In this document: in pieces, positions 1 to 10,560 of the stretch
How positions within the stretch are numbered: the first letter of the stretch is position 1
How the letters are laid out: each line of letters opens with the position of its first letter
Assembly: GCA_030052745.1 (NCBI GenBank)
Contig: JANBVO010000072.1
Span: 1 to 64,000, forward strand
Length of the DNA stretch: 64,000 nucleotides
DNA from: Pleurostoma richardsiae
Taxonomy: Eukaryota; Ascomycota; Sordariomycetes; Calosphaeriales; Pleurostomataceae
Direction: 5' to 3'
Translations under genes and position numbers: made by a program
Notes under the pieces: model-generated
What the model was told of the DNA's origin: nothing
Database searches by the model: none
The model's input: only the letters and a program-made list of their open reading frames with translations

Positions 1-1393
1 CAAGCTGTGCCGTGTGTGGTGGGGTCGCTGAAGAAGGAGGCGTTACCTTATTGTCGTCGTTTGTTTATCGGGGATAAGATCTGGGATCCGGAGGGTTTTG
101 AGTTGCGCTTCACTGAGGGAGTCCACGGGCTGACATGATGGCGCTTGCGCCGGCAACGCTTAGGTCCCCGAGCTGCTCGGGACGATCCAGAACGAGCTCG
201 GCATCCGGAAGTGGCTGGAGGACCAGGGCCACACGCTGGTCACCACCCACGACAAGGACGGCGAGGATTCGACCTTCGATAAGGAGCTGGTCGATGCCGA
301 GATCATCATCACCACCCCGTACGTTGCCGTGGTCCCCTTGCCCCTGCTCTGCCCTTCCCTTCGCTTGGAGAGATAAAAAAAAACATGTCTGACACTGTCT
401 GCGCCTCTCCAGCTTCCACCCCGGCTACCTGACCGCCGAGCGCCTCGCCAAGGCCAAGAAGCTCAAGCTCGCCGTGACGGCGGGCATCGGCTCCGACCAC
501 GTCGACCTCGACGCGGCCAACAAGACCAACGGCGGCGTCACCGTGGCCGAGGTGACGGGCTCCAACGTGGTGTCGGTCGCCGAGCACGTCGTCATGACCA
601 TCCTGACCCTGGTGCGCAACTTCGTGCCCGCCCACGAGCAGATCCAGGCCGGCGACTGGGACGTCGCCGCCGTGGCCAAGAACGAGTACGACCTCGAGGG
701 CAAGGTCGTCGGCACCGTCGCCGTCGGCCGCATCGGCGAGCGCGTCCTGCGCCGCCTCAAGCCCTTCGACTGCAAGGAGCTGCTCTACTACGACTACCAG
801 CCGCTGAGCCCCGAGAAGGAGAAGGAGATCGGCTGCCGCCGCGTCGACAGCCTCGAGGAGATGCTCGCCCAGTGTGACGTCGTTACCATCAACTGCCCGC
901 TGCACGAGAAGACCCGCGGCCTGTTCAACAAGGACCTGATCGCCAAGATGAAGCCCGGTATGTTCTTGATGCCCCCCTCCCTCCTCTCCCCCTTTTCTCG
1001 ATGTGCCTTCTGGAGACAAGAGCGGTAGCTGACGCGCAGAACCCAGGTTCCTGGCTCGTCAACACTGCCCGCGGCGCCATCGTCGTCAAGGAGGACGTCG
1101 CCGAGGCGCTCAAGACCGGCCACCTGCGCGGCTACGGCGGCGACGTGTGGTTCCCGCAGCCGGCGCCGCGCGACCACCCGCTGCGCTACGCCAAGAACCC
1201 CTTCGGCGGCGGCAACGCCATGGTGCCCCACATGAGCGGCACCTCGCTCGACGCCCAGAAGCGCTACGCCGCCGGCGTCAAGGCCATCCTCGACTCGTAC
1301 CTGGCCGGCCGCCACGACTACCGCCCCGAGGACCTGATCGTCCACCAGGGCGACTACGCCACCAAGGCGTATGGCCAGCGGGCGAAGAAATGA
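1..1393 (+). CDS. fdh: NAD-dependent formate dehydrogenase, 5' end outside window
   Basis: This enzyme oxidises formate to CO2 with NAD+ and belongs to the D-2-hydroxyacid dehydrogenase family. Exons read as 164-318, 413-957 and 1047-1393. The first visible exon begins [20 protein letters not shown], as family members do after their short N-terminal exon, which lies left of the window. Bases 1-163 therefore look like the end of an intron, with a CTGAC branch point near 129-133 and an acceptor TAG at 161-163. Introns at 319-412 and 958-1046 have GT..AG ends and keep phase (TTP|FHPGY and MKPG|SWLVN). The Rossmann segment [13 protein letters not shown], the NTARGAIV strand and the catalytic-histidine region [13 protein letters not shown] are all present. 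The stop is TGA at 1391. The gene converges on the permease. Product identity is secure; only the missing first exon is uncertain. Confidence 0.93.
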
Positions 1394-1844
1394 GGGGGGA
1401 GAGAATTCGCGGTGGGCCTTAGTCTTGGGGGGGGGAAACCTGAGAGGTTCAAGTCGAGGTGGATGGGACTTTTTTCAAGGGACCGTGTGGAGGACGGGAG
1501 AAAGTTTCATGGACAGACTGACGGCAATGGTTGATCTGTTCCTGCCCCAGCAATGTATGTAAGGCGCCGGGAAAAGTGCGCTTTCATCAATGAATCATGG
1601 CTCAAGTTCAAGTACCTCCCTCACGCGAGGAATGATCAGGAACCGTGAAACGTCCACCGGCTATGTCGAATGATATCTATTCTTTCATCTTGCACCTCCG
1701 TACGGTTTGTCGCAACAAATTTGCCATGGCAGACCTGCTATTCTATGCAAATCAGCTCTAGCTTTCAGAGGGTCTCCACCTCTGCTCATTATATATATAT
1801 ATACACGTGCTGGCCACCCACGCAGACCGCCTTGACGGATTTCT
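1394..1844. other. Convergent 3' intergenic region
   Basis: This stretch lies between the 3' ends of the formate dehydrogenase and permease genes and should hold both 3' UTRs. A (TA)7 microsatellite lies at about 1790-1803. I see no coding capacity. Confidence 0.5.
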
Positions 1845-3761
1845 TCACTTCCGCCAGCGGCTCCAGAACTTCCACCACGGCCTCGCCTCCTCCCCGCCGC
1901 GCTCGCGCTTCCTCCCGCCGGACCCCCTGCCCTTGACGCGCAGGAAGTAGACGGGCACGCCCGCCGCGACGAACGCGACGACCAGCACTGTCTGCAGCGG
2001 CTGCGCGAAGACCGCCCTGCTGAGCAGGAACAGGCTGACGCAGCAGAAGATGATGGGCGTGGTGATCCACGTCCGGTAGGGCCGCTCCAGCCGGGGCTCC
2101 CGCACGCGCAGCACGATGAGCCCCAGCACGGTCAGGAAGTAGAACGTGTAGCCCGCGACCCCGTAGAACGTGAGGAGCGTGCCGAACTCCCCGACCAGCA
2201 CGTACACCGCCGTCAGCGCCCCGTTGAGCACGAGCGCGTAGATGGGCGTGAAGAAGAGGCCCGTGTCCTCGTCGCCCACGAGGCGCGCGAGCCGCTTCGA
2301 GAACCAGTTGCGCGTCCGCGTCGACGAGAGGTGCCCGTGGTCCGGCGAGCTGGAGCCGGCGCCGATCTGGCCGAACAGCGCCGGGATGTAGCCCTCCTTG
2401 CCGGCCACGTAGACGAGGCGGCTGCTGGTGAAGGTGGAGCTGTTGAGAGCGCCGAAGCACGAGGCGCTGACGATCAGGGCCAGCACCAGGGATCCGATGG
2501 GCCCGAACACCTTGGCGCCGAACATGACGGCGACGGTGTTGGATGAGTTGATTGTCGCTAGCGGGAGGACGAGAAAGTAGGCGACGTTGGCAAGAACATA
2601 GGAAAGGATGACCAGCGGCATGGCCGTGTGTATTACTCGAGGGAGATCCCGACTCGGGTTGCGGAACTCTCCGACAACGTAGTTTGTCTTTGTTTGCATG
2701 TTAGCTCGGGGAGCAGATTGTACGTAGCTGGAGGTGCTCACATTATCCCAACCGTCATATGCCCAAAGCCCTGCATATAACGCCACCGCCCAAGCCGATG
2801 CATCCATTTTCGTGCCTTCGAACCACTCGTGGTTCTTCCAGTCCAAGTTCGCCGTTCCCGAGAACGAGTAGCCGGTGATCGCCACGACAATGCCCGTAAC
2901 AGTAACTCCAATCAGTGCAATGAACTTCATAAACATCAGAATGTCATTAATTCGCGTGCCGAGCTTTGTGGACACGCAATTCATGAACGTGACGACGAAG
3001 AGCCCGACGAGCGCAACGGCCTTGTTAATCCAGGGGTTCACCGTCTCCGCCTCGGGGCCGATGACAGCACGCACGAGATACTCCCCCATGATGATGGCAA
3101 TGATGGCAGCGCCCCCGGGCTTCAACACCAGCACGGCAGACCAGGTGAATAGGAAACCGGCCAGCTCTCCGAGGATCTTGGCCAGGTACACCTGGGCACC
3201 TCCATTGAGGGGGATGGCGCCGCCTAGCTCTGCGTAACTCGCCGCACCTGTCCACGCCAGCACACCGGCTATGACCCAGACTATCAGGGCAGCTCCAGGC
3301 GACCCCACGTTGAAATTGACCTGACTCGGCGCCGAAAAGATGCCGGACCCGATGATGAGCCCGACAATGAGTGACAAGCCGTTAAGGTACGTCAATGTCT
3401 TGTGTTTCTCGAGAGAGCCCCCGCCAAGCCCACCACTTGGTTGAACGGTCGAGGTCGGAGCGCCGATCGGAGCATAGCCACCAGCGGCTGTGGAGGACAG
3501 CGGGAAGAGGTTGGCACTAAAGTCGAAGCCGGAGGAGACAGAAAAGGACCGGCTATGATAGTCAGGACGCCCGCTCGCTGCGGCAGGATTGCCTGCGTCT
3601 AAGGGGTCATCTTGTTCGAGGGAGAGCTTTCGGGATGAGGAGATGCTCGGCCGAGAATCGGTGTCGACCGTGTCTGCAACGTTGTCGGAGCTTGCGAGTG
3701 ATGCGAGTTCCAGGGAGTCGCGGGTATGCGGTTGGAGGTTGGAGGAATAAAGGGGAGGCAT
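1845..3761 (-). CDS. APC/LAT-type amino-acid permease (MUP1-like)
   Basis: This is a plasma-membrane amino-acid transporter of the APC superfamily, closest in style to the LAT/methionine-permease (MUP1/MUP3) branch. After a serine-rich cytosolic N-terminus of about 120 residues, TM1 carries the unwound-helix signature IVGLIIGSGIFSAPS. It is followed by about 11 more hydrophobic segments and a basic, tryptophan-containing tail. The uninterrupted frame is 638 codons. However, bases 2741 down to 2688 form a perfect small intron (GTGAGC donor, GCTAAC branch point, AAG acceptor) of 54 nt without a stop. Removing it joins YDGWDN to TNYVVGEFRNPSRDLP, the continuous family sequence, and gives 620 aa. 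The start ATG is at 3761. The gene is divergent from the leucyl-tRNA synthetase. Substrate is inferred from family only; other neutral amino acids are possible. Confidence 0.88.
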   Translation of the reverse strand: MPPLYSSNLQPHTRDSLELASLASSDNVADTVDTDSRPSISSSRKLSLEQDDPLDAGNPAAASGRPDYHSRSFSVSSGFDFSANLFPLSSTAAGGYAPIGAPTSTVQPSGGLGGGSLEKHKTLTYLNGLSLIVGLIIGSGIFSAPSQVNFNVGSPGAALIVWVIAGVLAWTGAASYAELGGAIPLNGGAQVYLAKILGELAGFLFTWSAVLVLKPGGAAIIAIIMGEYLVRAVIGPEAETVNPWINKAVALVGLFVVTFMNCVSTKLGTRINDILMFMKFIALIGVTVTGIVVAITGYSFSGTANLDWKNHEWFEGTKMDASAWAVALYAGLWAYDGWDNVSTSSYVQSAPRANMQTKTNYVVGEFRNPSRDLPRVIHTAMPLVILSYVLANVAYFLVLPLATINSSNTVAVMFGAKVFGPIGSLVLALIVSASCFGALNSSTFTSSRLVYVAGKEGYIPALFGQIGAGSSSPDHGHLSSTRTRNWFSKRLARLVGDEDTGLFFTPIYALVLNGALTAVYVLVGEFGTLLTFYGVAGYTFYFLTVLGLIVLRVREPRLERPYRTWITTPIIFCCVSLFLLSRAVFAQPLQTVLVVAFVAAGVPVYFLRVKGRGSGGRKRERGGEEARPWWKFWSRWRK

Positions 3762-4799
3762 TTCAAAGAGGTCGTCGGGCGAAGGGCGACAGCACTCGGC
3801 GGTTCGTCAAGGCACTGTTTCTTCCTGCCTGGTCCAGCCCGGTATCAACAGTCATGCGTATCGATCGAGAATCTCGACCATGATCGCCTTCCCAGCGTTC
3901 TTCGTCGTCTAATGCCTGAGTCCGCCGCAGGCGAAGCAGGGGCTCGAGAAAATGCCCGCGGAGACGTCTTCGAGCAGGGCGACTGACTAAGGGTGGGCGG
4001 ATGAGCGGAGCCGTCGTCGAACTGAACAGGCTGTAGTCCGTACTCCGTATGGAAACTGGCGAGCCCTGTGTGTGCAGACTCGGGATGAAATATGTACGAA
4101 AAAAGTCCAGTACGGGCTGTGAAGGGGAGGATTAAAGGAGAAGGAGTCGAAGCTGCTTAGGGGAGGAAAGATGGAAATGCTACCCAGCGCAAAAGGCGAT
4201 GATGTTCATCACCCCTGTCCGGCGAATAGAAATCCTCGGCCGCTGGCGGCGTTGCAGTAAGGAGTGGTCTGTGCGCTCCCTGTATTTCACGGCATTTACG
4301 ACGTTTGTTAGACAGATTTGGGAAATAAATACTTTTAAGTTAAATCAAGGGACCAGGACCAGCCGTGACCTTGTTGGTGCTATACTATGGTAAGGTACCT
4401 AAGGTACTGTACTTGCGGATCCATGGATGATCCGTATTTCTTGTCGATAATTATTCCTTAACCTAGATACCTGAGATACATACTCACAAAATATGAAGAT
4501 TCGTACGACTCTGGGCTTTGCATAACATCTTGACGCTCCACGTGCTCTGTCCAGCCAGCTTCTGGCCGAATACGGTAAAAGAACAGGTGACAAGCGCGCG
4601 GGAGGCTTCTAGGCTTCCCAGGGAGCTCCCTCGTCACCCCAGTGCTCAGTGGTGGTGGTGGGGCGGAAAATGGAAATGTCCTAGCTCCGGTCCCTAGCAG
4701 ATAGAGCTCCCCGGCCGTCTCTGCCGTGATGAAAATCAACTGATCCGCGCGACACCGGAGTCGACAGCTTCTCCCTCCTTCAACAATCATGATACCGCC
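3762..4799. promoter_or_regulatory. Divergent promoter region, permease / LeuRS
   Basis: About 1 kb separates the two start codons. It contains a GGTAAGGTACCTAAGGTACT word near 4389-4408, one of several such words in promoters of this window. An AT-rich patch lies around 4315-4350. No supported gene was seen; the open frames here are short and of poor composition. Confidence 0.4.
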
Positions 4800-7744
4800 A
4801 TGTCTCTTGTCTATGGGAGTTCCATAGGCCGCTCTCTGCCCAGCTTGGGCGTCTCCTACGCAATCCTCACCAGGACTCTGTCCTCCAGGTGTTTCGCGTC
4901 ATGCCGTCCTTTGGTGAAGCTGTCGCCGCTGTCCGCGCGCTGGTCCAGTCACCTCAGCTACGCCGACAACAAGCTTAACCTGCCCGCGCTGGATTCCAAA
5001 TGGAGGCAGAAATGGGCCGCCATCAAGGCTGCTGCTCCCGTCGAGCCCAATGGCTCCAAGGACGGCATGTATATCCTGCCCATGTTCCCGTACCCGTCGG
5101 GGTCCTTGCACATGGGCCACATCCGAGTCTACACCATTGCCGACGTCCTCGCGAGGTATCGCGCCCTTCAAGGATATAACGTGATGCTGCCCATGGGCTG
5201 GGATGCCTTTGGCCTTCCAGCCGAGAATGCGGCCATCGAGCGAGGCGTCAACCCTGCCAGGTGGACCAAAGCCAACATTGCTCGCATGAAGGAGCAGCTC
5301 CAGTTCATGAATGGGAACTGGGACTGGGCCCGTGTAAGCCAGCTCCGGTTGCTCTACTCTCACTCGACTAGCTAACAAGATTCTTGCAGGAACTGGCGAC
5401 CTGTGACCCCGAGTTCTACAAGCATACCCAGAAGATCTTCCTCATGCTGTATGAGAAAGGCCTGGCATACCAGGCCGAGGCGGAAGTCAACTACGACCCG
5501 GTGGACAAGACTGTCCTGGCGAATGAACAGGTTGATGCGAATGGCTGTTCCTGGAGGTCCGGGGCCAAGGTCGAGAAGCGCCGCCTGAAACAGTGGTTCT
5601 TCCGCATATCCGAGTTCCAGGAGGCACTGCTCAGGGACCTGGAGGTCCTCGCCAAGGACAATGCTTGGCCCGAAAGAGTGCTCACCCAGCAGAAGAACTG
5701 GCTTGGAAAGTCCACGGGCGCCATGATCAAGTTTCCGGTCCTTGCTTACGACCAGGATGTGCACGCTGCCATTGAGGTTTTCACTACTCGGCCGGACACT
5801 CTGTTTGGCGTCCAGTACATTGCTCTTGCTGCAACTCATCCCGTAGTCGCCAAGTTGGCTAAGAGCGACCCGGAGCTGCAGGCTTTCCTCGACACATTGC
5901 CTGGTTTGCCCCCCGATTCGAAGGTTGGTTACATGCTCCCTCACCTGAGAGCCATCAACCCTCTTGCCTACCATGAAGAGTCCCCGGATGCTGTCAAGCA
6001 ATCCCTTCCCGTCTATGTTGCGCCATACGTGCTTGGTGACTACGGGGAAGGCGCTGTTATGGGCGTCCCGGGACATGATATTCGTGACCATGCATTCTGG
6101 AAGGAGCATCACAAGGATGAGCCTGTTCGTGTCGTGCTCGGTGCTTCTGATGACGAGTCTACTACCGCGATGCTGAATGAGCCCTTTGTCGAGCATGGTA
6201 TCTTGACTGAACATAGTGGTCCTTTCAAGGGCAAATCATCTCAAGAAGCCGCCGAAATGCTAGTCAAAATGCTCGAGACTGCCGGACTAGCGAAGCCTGT
6301 TGAGAAGTGGCGGCTACGAGACTGGCTGATCAGCCGCCAGAGATATTGGGGAACACCCATTCCTATTATCCACTGCGACTCATGCGGTGCTGTGCCTGTA
6401 CCTGAAGATCAACTGCCGGTGGAACTGCCAGAAGTTGACGATCATTGGGCCGAAGGCAAGACTGGCAATCCTTTGGAGAATGCTGATGAGTGGCTGCACA
6501 CCACCTGCCCCAAATGTGGCGGGCCTGCTAAGAGAGACACGGACACCATGGACACCTTCGTTGACTCGAGCTGGTATTATATGCGCTTTATTGATCCTCA
6601 CCACAAGAAGGAGCCTTTCTCGGCTGATATGGCTAAATCGCTGCTCCCGGTCGACCTCTACATCGGCGGTGTTGAGCACGCAATTCTCCACCTGCTCTAT
6701 GCCCGGTTCATCTACAAGTTCCTCATGGAGTCTCATCTGGGTGCCGAGTCACCAGAAGTTATTCATGAGCCCTTCGCACGGCTTGTGACGCAGGGTATGG
6801 TACATGGAAAGACGTACAGCGACCCAGACACTGGGCGTTTCCTCAGACCAGACGAGGTCGATCTCACGGACCCGCAGCCGAAGGTCCTTGCTACCGGGAA
6901 GACGGCGACGGTCAGCTACGAGAAGATGTCAAAGTCCAAGTACAACGGTGTCGACCCGACCGAGTTCATTTCCAGATATGGCGCGGACGCCACGCGCGCC
7001 CACATGCTCTTCCAAGCGCCTGTGAGCGAGACTGTCAACTGGGACGAAGAGAAGATCTCTGGTGTGACGCGCTGGCTCAGCCGAGTCTGGGACATGGTGC
7101 TGCGGGCTGGAAAATGGTGGACCGACGACGACGGTAGATCAGTCAAGGACGACCTGATCGAGCGCGCGAAGCACGTCGACATGATGGATGAAGCTCAACT
7201 AGCTAAGTGGGATGCTGATTCTGCAGTGTGGCGCCAGCTGCAACAGACCATTGAGTCCGTCACGGCGTCGTACACCGAGGTCTACTCGTTGAACACAGTC
7301 ATTTCCGATCTGATGATTCTTAGCAATGTCATCGCCTCCAGCTCTCATGCTGAGCCCATGATCCGCAGAGAAGCGCTCTCAGCGCTCATCCGCATGCTCG
7401 CGCCCATCACCCCGGCATTCGCAGATGAGTGCTGGACGGTGCTCCACCAGACATCGCACTCGCTCTTCCAGTCCGCGGCCTTCCCCGTCCCGGACGGCAC
7501 GCTCGCCGTCCTGCAGCCGAGGAAGCAGAGCTGCGCGGTGCAGGTGAACGGCAAGCTGCGGTGCGTGGTGGACATCCCGCAGTCGCCGAACATGGAGGGC
7601 GACGAGCTCAAGGGCTGGATCGTCGACGAGATCCTCAAGACGGAGGAGGGGCAGGCGAAGCTGGGCAGCGGCAAGTTTGACATTCGGGCCGCCAAGAAGG
7701 CTGTTGTTGTCAGGGATGGCAAGCTTGTAAATTTTGTACTTTAG
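4800..7744 (+). CDS. NAM2: Leucyl-tRNA synthetase, mitochondrial
   Basis: This enzyme charges mitochondrial tRNA-Leu. Exons are 4800-5333 and 5390-7744. The intron (GTAAGC donor, GCTAAC branch point, TTGCAG acceptor) joins WDWAR to [10 protein letters not shown] in phase 0, giving 962 aa. The first 60 or so residues are Ser/Arg-rich and lack acids, as expected of a mitochondrial presequence. The class I HIGH motif is HMGH at residues 104-107. The CP1 editing domain shows TTRPDTLFG and the aspartate-containing [10 protein letters not shown]. Two CxxC pairs (CDSCG, CPKCG) form the zinc-binding insertion. KMSKS lies at about 690-694. The length and bacterial-type architecture fit the mitochondrial rather than the cytosolic enzyme. 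The yeast and Neurospora orthologues also assist group I intron splicing, which cannot be judged here. The gene is convergent with the methyltransferase 68 bases downstream. Confidence 0.96.
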
Positions 7745-7812
7745 ATTATGTTGAGATGCGAATGAGAGATACCCGGGTTTTCCTTAAGCTCTTTTCTGTG
7801 CACTTCCCTCGC

Positions 7813-8904
7813 TCAGGTATCCCATTTTCCGTACCGTATCAGGACTGACCGCCCGTGTCCGCTTCCCCTGATCGGTATCTCCACCCCATCAACCTTCGCA
7901 GCCGTCTCTTCAACCTCCTCCGGCACAGCATCCGGCCAGTCCCGCCAGATCTCCACCGCCGGCCCCTGCTCCGAGGAGGCCGCCTGCCTCGCCGCCATGC
8001 CCGCCACCCTGAGCGCCTGCGCCATATCCCCGACCTCGACCAGCACCAGCCCCGGCCGCAGCGCGGCGCCCACGTCCAGCAGCCGCGCGTAGAAGACGTC
8101 CTCGGGCGCGCACCGCGTCGCGTAGCCCGCCCGCGGGCCGGGCACCTGCGCCAGCTTCGGCTCGTAGTTGCGCACCGAGCGCGCGGTGCCGCGGGCGAAG
8201 CCGGCGTGGGAGATGTACGGCGGGTTGCAGGTGATGATGTCCCAGCGGCGAGCCTGCAGGGACGCGACCAGGTCGTCGGAGAAGAGGTCGCCCTGGTCGA
8301 ACTGGAGGGCGCGGGCTCCTCCCTGGTCCTGCGGGCGCTGGCTGTCACCCCGGTTCGGAGGGAGCATATATCCCATGCGGACGTTGCGAATGGCGTTCTC
8401 GCGCGCCAGGGCGACGGCCTGGGGCGAGATGTCGATGCCGCGGACGTGCAGGCCTGGGAAGGAAGGGGCTAGGAGAGCGTAGAGGAGCAGCGCAATGCAG
8501 CCTGTGCCGGTGCAGAAGTCTACGATGCTGAGGCCTGGCTGGTGAGAAGCCCGCCGGCCCAGAATTCCTCCCCTGACGAGGCTGGCCAGGTGTGTGGTGT
8601 ACGCCTCCGGCTCGGGCCGTGGGATGAGGACGCCCGGCCGGCATTTGATGTCCAGCGGGCCGAAGGGCTGGCTGCCCAGGACGTACTGCAGTGGGACGCC
8701 CCTCCCACGGAGGCGGCACAGCCGGGCGACTTCGCGCTCAGGACGCGCTGCAGGGCTGGCGCTGGCGCTGGCGCCGACGTGCTCGCGGATCCATCGCAGC
8801 TCGTTGACGGCGGAGGGCAGATCTCTGCATGCCGGGAGAAGGGCGGCGGCGTTGGGGGAGATGCTGTACGCCGTCCGCAGCAGGGAGGGCGGGAGCCGGG
8901 GCAT
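7813..8904 (-). CDS. MTQ1: HemK/PrmC-type glutamine N5-methyltransferase (MTQ1-like)
   Basis: The family methylates the glutamine of the GGQ motif in peptide-chain release factors using S-adenosylmethionine. This single-exon 363-aa protein shows the SAM-binding motif VDFCTGTGCIALLL from about residue 128 and the diagnostic catalytic NPPY motif at 227-230. It also has the PrmC-type N-terminal segment with CRPGVLIPRPEPEAY. The N-terminus is rich in Arg, Ser and Ala with few acids, which suits mitochondrial import. The call is therefore the mitochondrial MTQ1 rather than the cytosolic MTQ2, which is shorter. The neighbouring convergent gene is mitochondrial LeuRS, another mitochondrial translation factor. 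The start ATG at 8904 is the only good in-frame start upstream of the conserved domain. Confidence 0.9.
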   Translation of the reverse strand: MPRLPPSLLRTAYSISPNAAALLPACRDLPSAVNELRWIREHVGASASASPAARPEREVARLCRLRGRGVPLQYVLGSQPFGPLDIKCRPGVLIPRPEPEAYTTHLASLVRGGILGRRASHQPGLSIVDFCTGTGCIALLLYALLAPSFPGLHVRGIDISPQAVALARENAIRNVRMGYMLPPNRGDSQRPQDQGGARALQFDQGDLFSDDLVASLQARRWDIITCNPPYISHAGFARGTARSVRNYEPKLAQVPGPRAGYATRCAPEDVFYARLLDVGAALRPGLVLVEVGDMAQALRVAGMAARQAASSEQGPAVEIWRDWPDAVPEEVEETAAKVDGVEIPIRGSGHGRSVLIRYGKWDT

Positions 8905-10560
8905 TTGGCTACCGGCGTGGCATGTCCTTCCTCACTTCTGCCTCCTTTTTGAAACCCCTTTTCTGGACCGTCAATCTTCTATCGTACACCCTGATGGGCA
9001 CGGTTCCAGCGAGTGTCATCCAGTGTGGGTACAGCCGATTTAGTGAGTCAGCAGCCACGGTCCCCGGTCTCGGTCGCTGACAGTGCCAGCAGCATCACAG
9101 CGACAACAAATGCTGACTAACCGATCCCTCGTAAGATACTGTCCATGCATGATGCCTTAATCTCTAACATTCTACCGTGCCTTAATCATCAGCATCTACC
9201 GTTTCTTCCAGAATAGAAGGAATTCAGGTTAAAGGTTACTACAGCCCCGTCACGGTGTAGTATGCACCTTTTGAAGTCGTGAGCCCATCCAGTCTTAGTT
9301 CCATCTACAGATAACCGCAAAGCCGGAAGACTTGCAACATTGAGCCACAGTTGATTGTATTAACGAGCTCTGAAGCCATCATTCTCTTGTAGTACTTAGT
9401 GAACGTCTCACCGTCGACGTCACACTGAGAGTCGCGATACAGATATAATTGAGTCCTGCCTGCCTGAGGACAGTTCTTCAGAGATATAAGTGTCTTCTCG
9501 AGTTAGGTGAGTCGTCTCCGCTTGCCCTTCGGGTTGTTTGTCCATATAGTTGACAATCTAATTCTTGCGGGTAAGTGACTTTGCCAAGCTTCCACAGATG
9601 CCCTTTAGTCAATACGGCAACAGTGAGAGATGGGTCGGCGAACTCAAAATGCCGCGAAACGCGACCTCCTTCTGGTCCTCTCCAACCGATCCTGCGCGAA
9701 AGTTGTACGTCCTGCCTTTCAATTTTTACGTCACGAGATCAACGACATAGCCTGTATTGGCATCTACTCTGAGCGGATTCATGCCTAATCGCTTGAAAGA
9801 TTTTGGTAAGCTGTTTGAACCACACACGCCACGCGCTGCCATCGGACAGAGAAAACTGATGTCTTCTTTGTTTGATGAATGTTTCCCCCACGTAGGTTGT
9901 ATGATGAATGATTGGTAGTGGTAAACGTGTCGGAGCAATTATTACAGGCTTGATTCCATAGGTAATATGCTCAAGTTTAATCAGGAATCGTCCTGATTAA
10001 TAGAGTATGAAAACGGAAGGCAGTACGAATGGAGCGGTGTCGATTGAGATCCGGTTCCCTTGTGAACGTCTGCTCACAGCCTCACTCTGGGTAATTCAAG
10101 CCCTTTCGTCGCTCTGTGGAGCGCTCTGGTTGCTTGGTGCATGATCGATGGCCTCTTTCACCTCCACCCTGAGTTATATACTCTAGGGTTCCGCAATGGA
10201 TACCAGGACCAGTAGTATTGTCGGGGGCTTCTTGGGCTTCGCCATGTTCTTGTCGAAGCGGATTTTAGACCAGTGAAGCGATTTGAGACTGCCACTTCAG
10301 AATGCCTAGGTCCATGCTCGTTCTGACTTGGTGTAGTAAAAGTGCGTCAGATGGTCATTTTTTATGTAAGTTCAAGATTCATCGTTTGATGGTTACCACC
10401 ATGTCTTGTAAGCCAGGGACATGGCGGGCTTCTCCTTGGATGATTCCCGCCAATTAGAAGCTTGCCCTGTCTCTGAGGTACGAAAGTAACATCTCGTAGG
10501 CGCTGCGTTACTTGAACATAAGCTTGAATTTCATAGTGTTATCTAAAGCACTTATTGAGC
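8905..10560. other. Long gene-poor stretch upstream of MTQ1 and downstream of the NLR
   Basis: About 1.66 kb with no supported gene. It should include the MTQ1 promoter and the NLR 3' UTR. By eye it is more AT-rich than the coding neighbours. It carries a perfect 10-bp inverted repeat at 9977-10000 and two GCCTTAATC words near 9150-9190. No open frame has family resemblance, and I saw no terminal repeats or transposase remains. Confidence 0.4.
9977..10000. repeat. Perfect 10-bp inverted repeat, 4-nt spacer
   Basis: TTAATCAGGA at 9977-9986 is followed by ATCG and then by its exact reverse complement at 9991-10000. It could form a hairpin or be a dyad binding site. It lies about 560 bases beyond the NLR stop codon. 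Function is unknown. Confidence 0.6.

Noticed and set aside
1-133. 44-codon open stretch at the left edge ending in TGA
   Set aside because: Better explained as the tail of an intron, since a branch point and acceptor lead directly into the conserved dehydrogenase exon at 164; no family resemblance.
5372-6214. 280-codon open frame on the minus strand inside LeuRS
   Set aside because: It lies wholly opposite strongly conserved LeuRS sequence, has no domain, and such shadows are common in GC-rich coding DNA.
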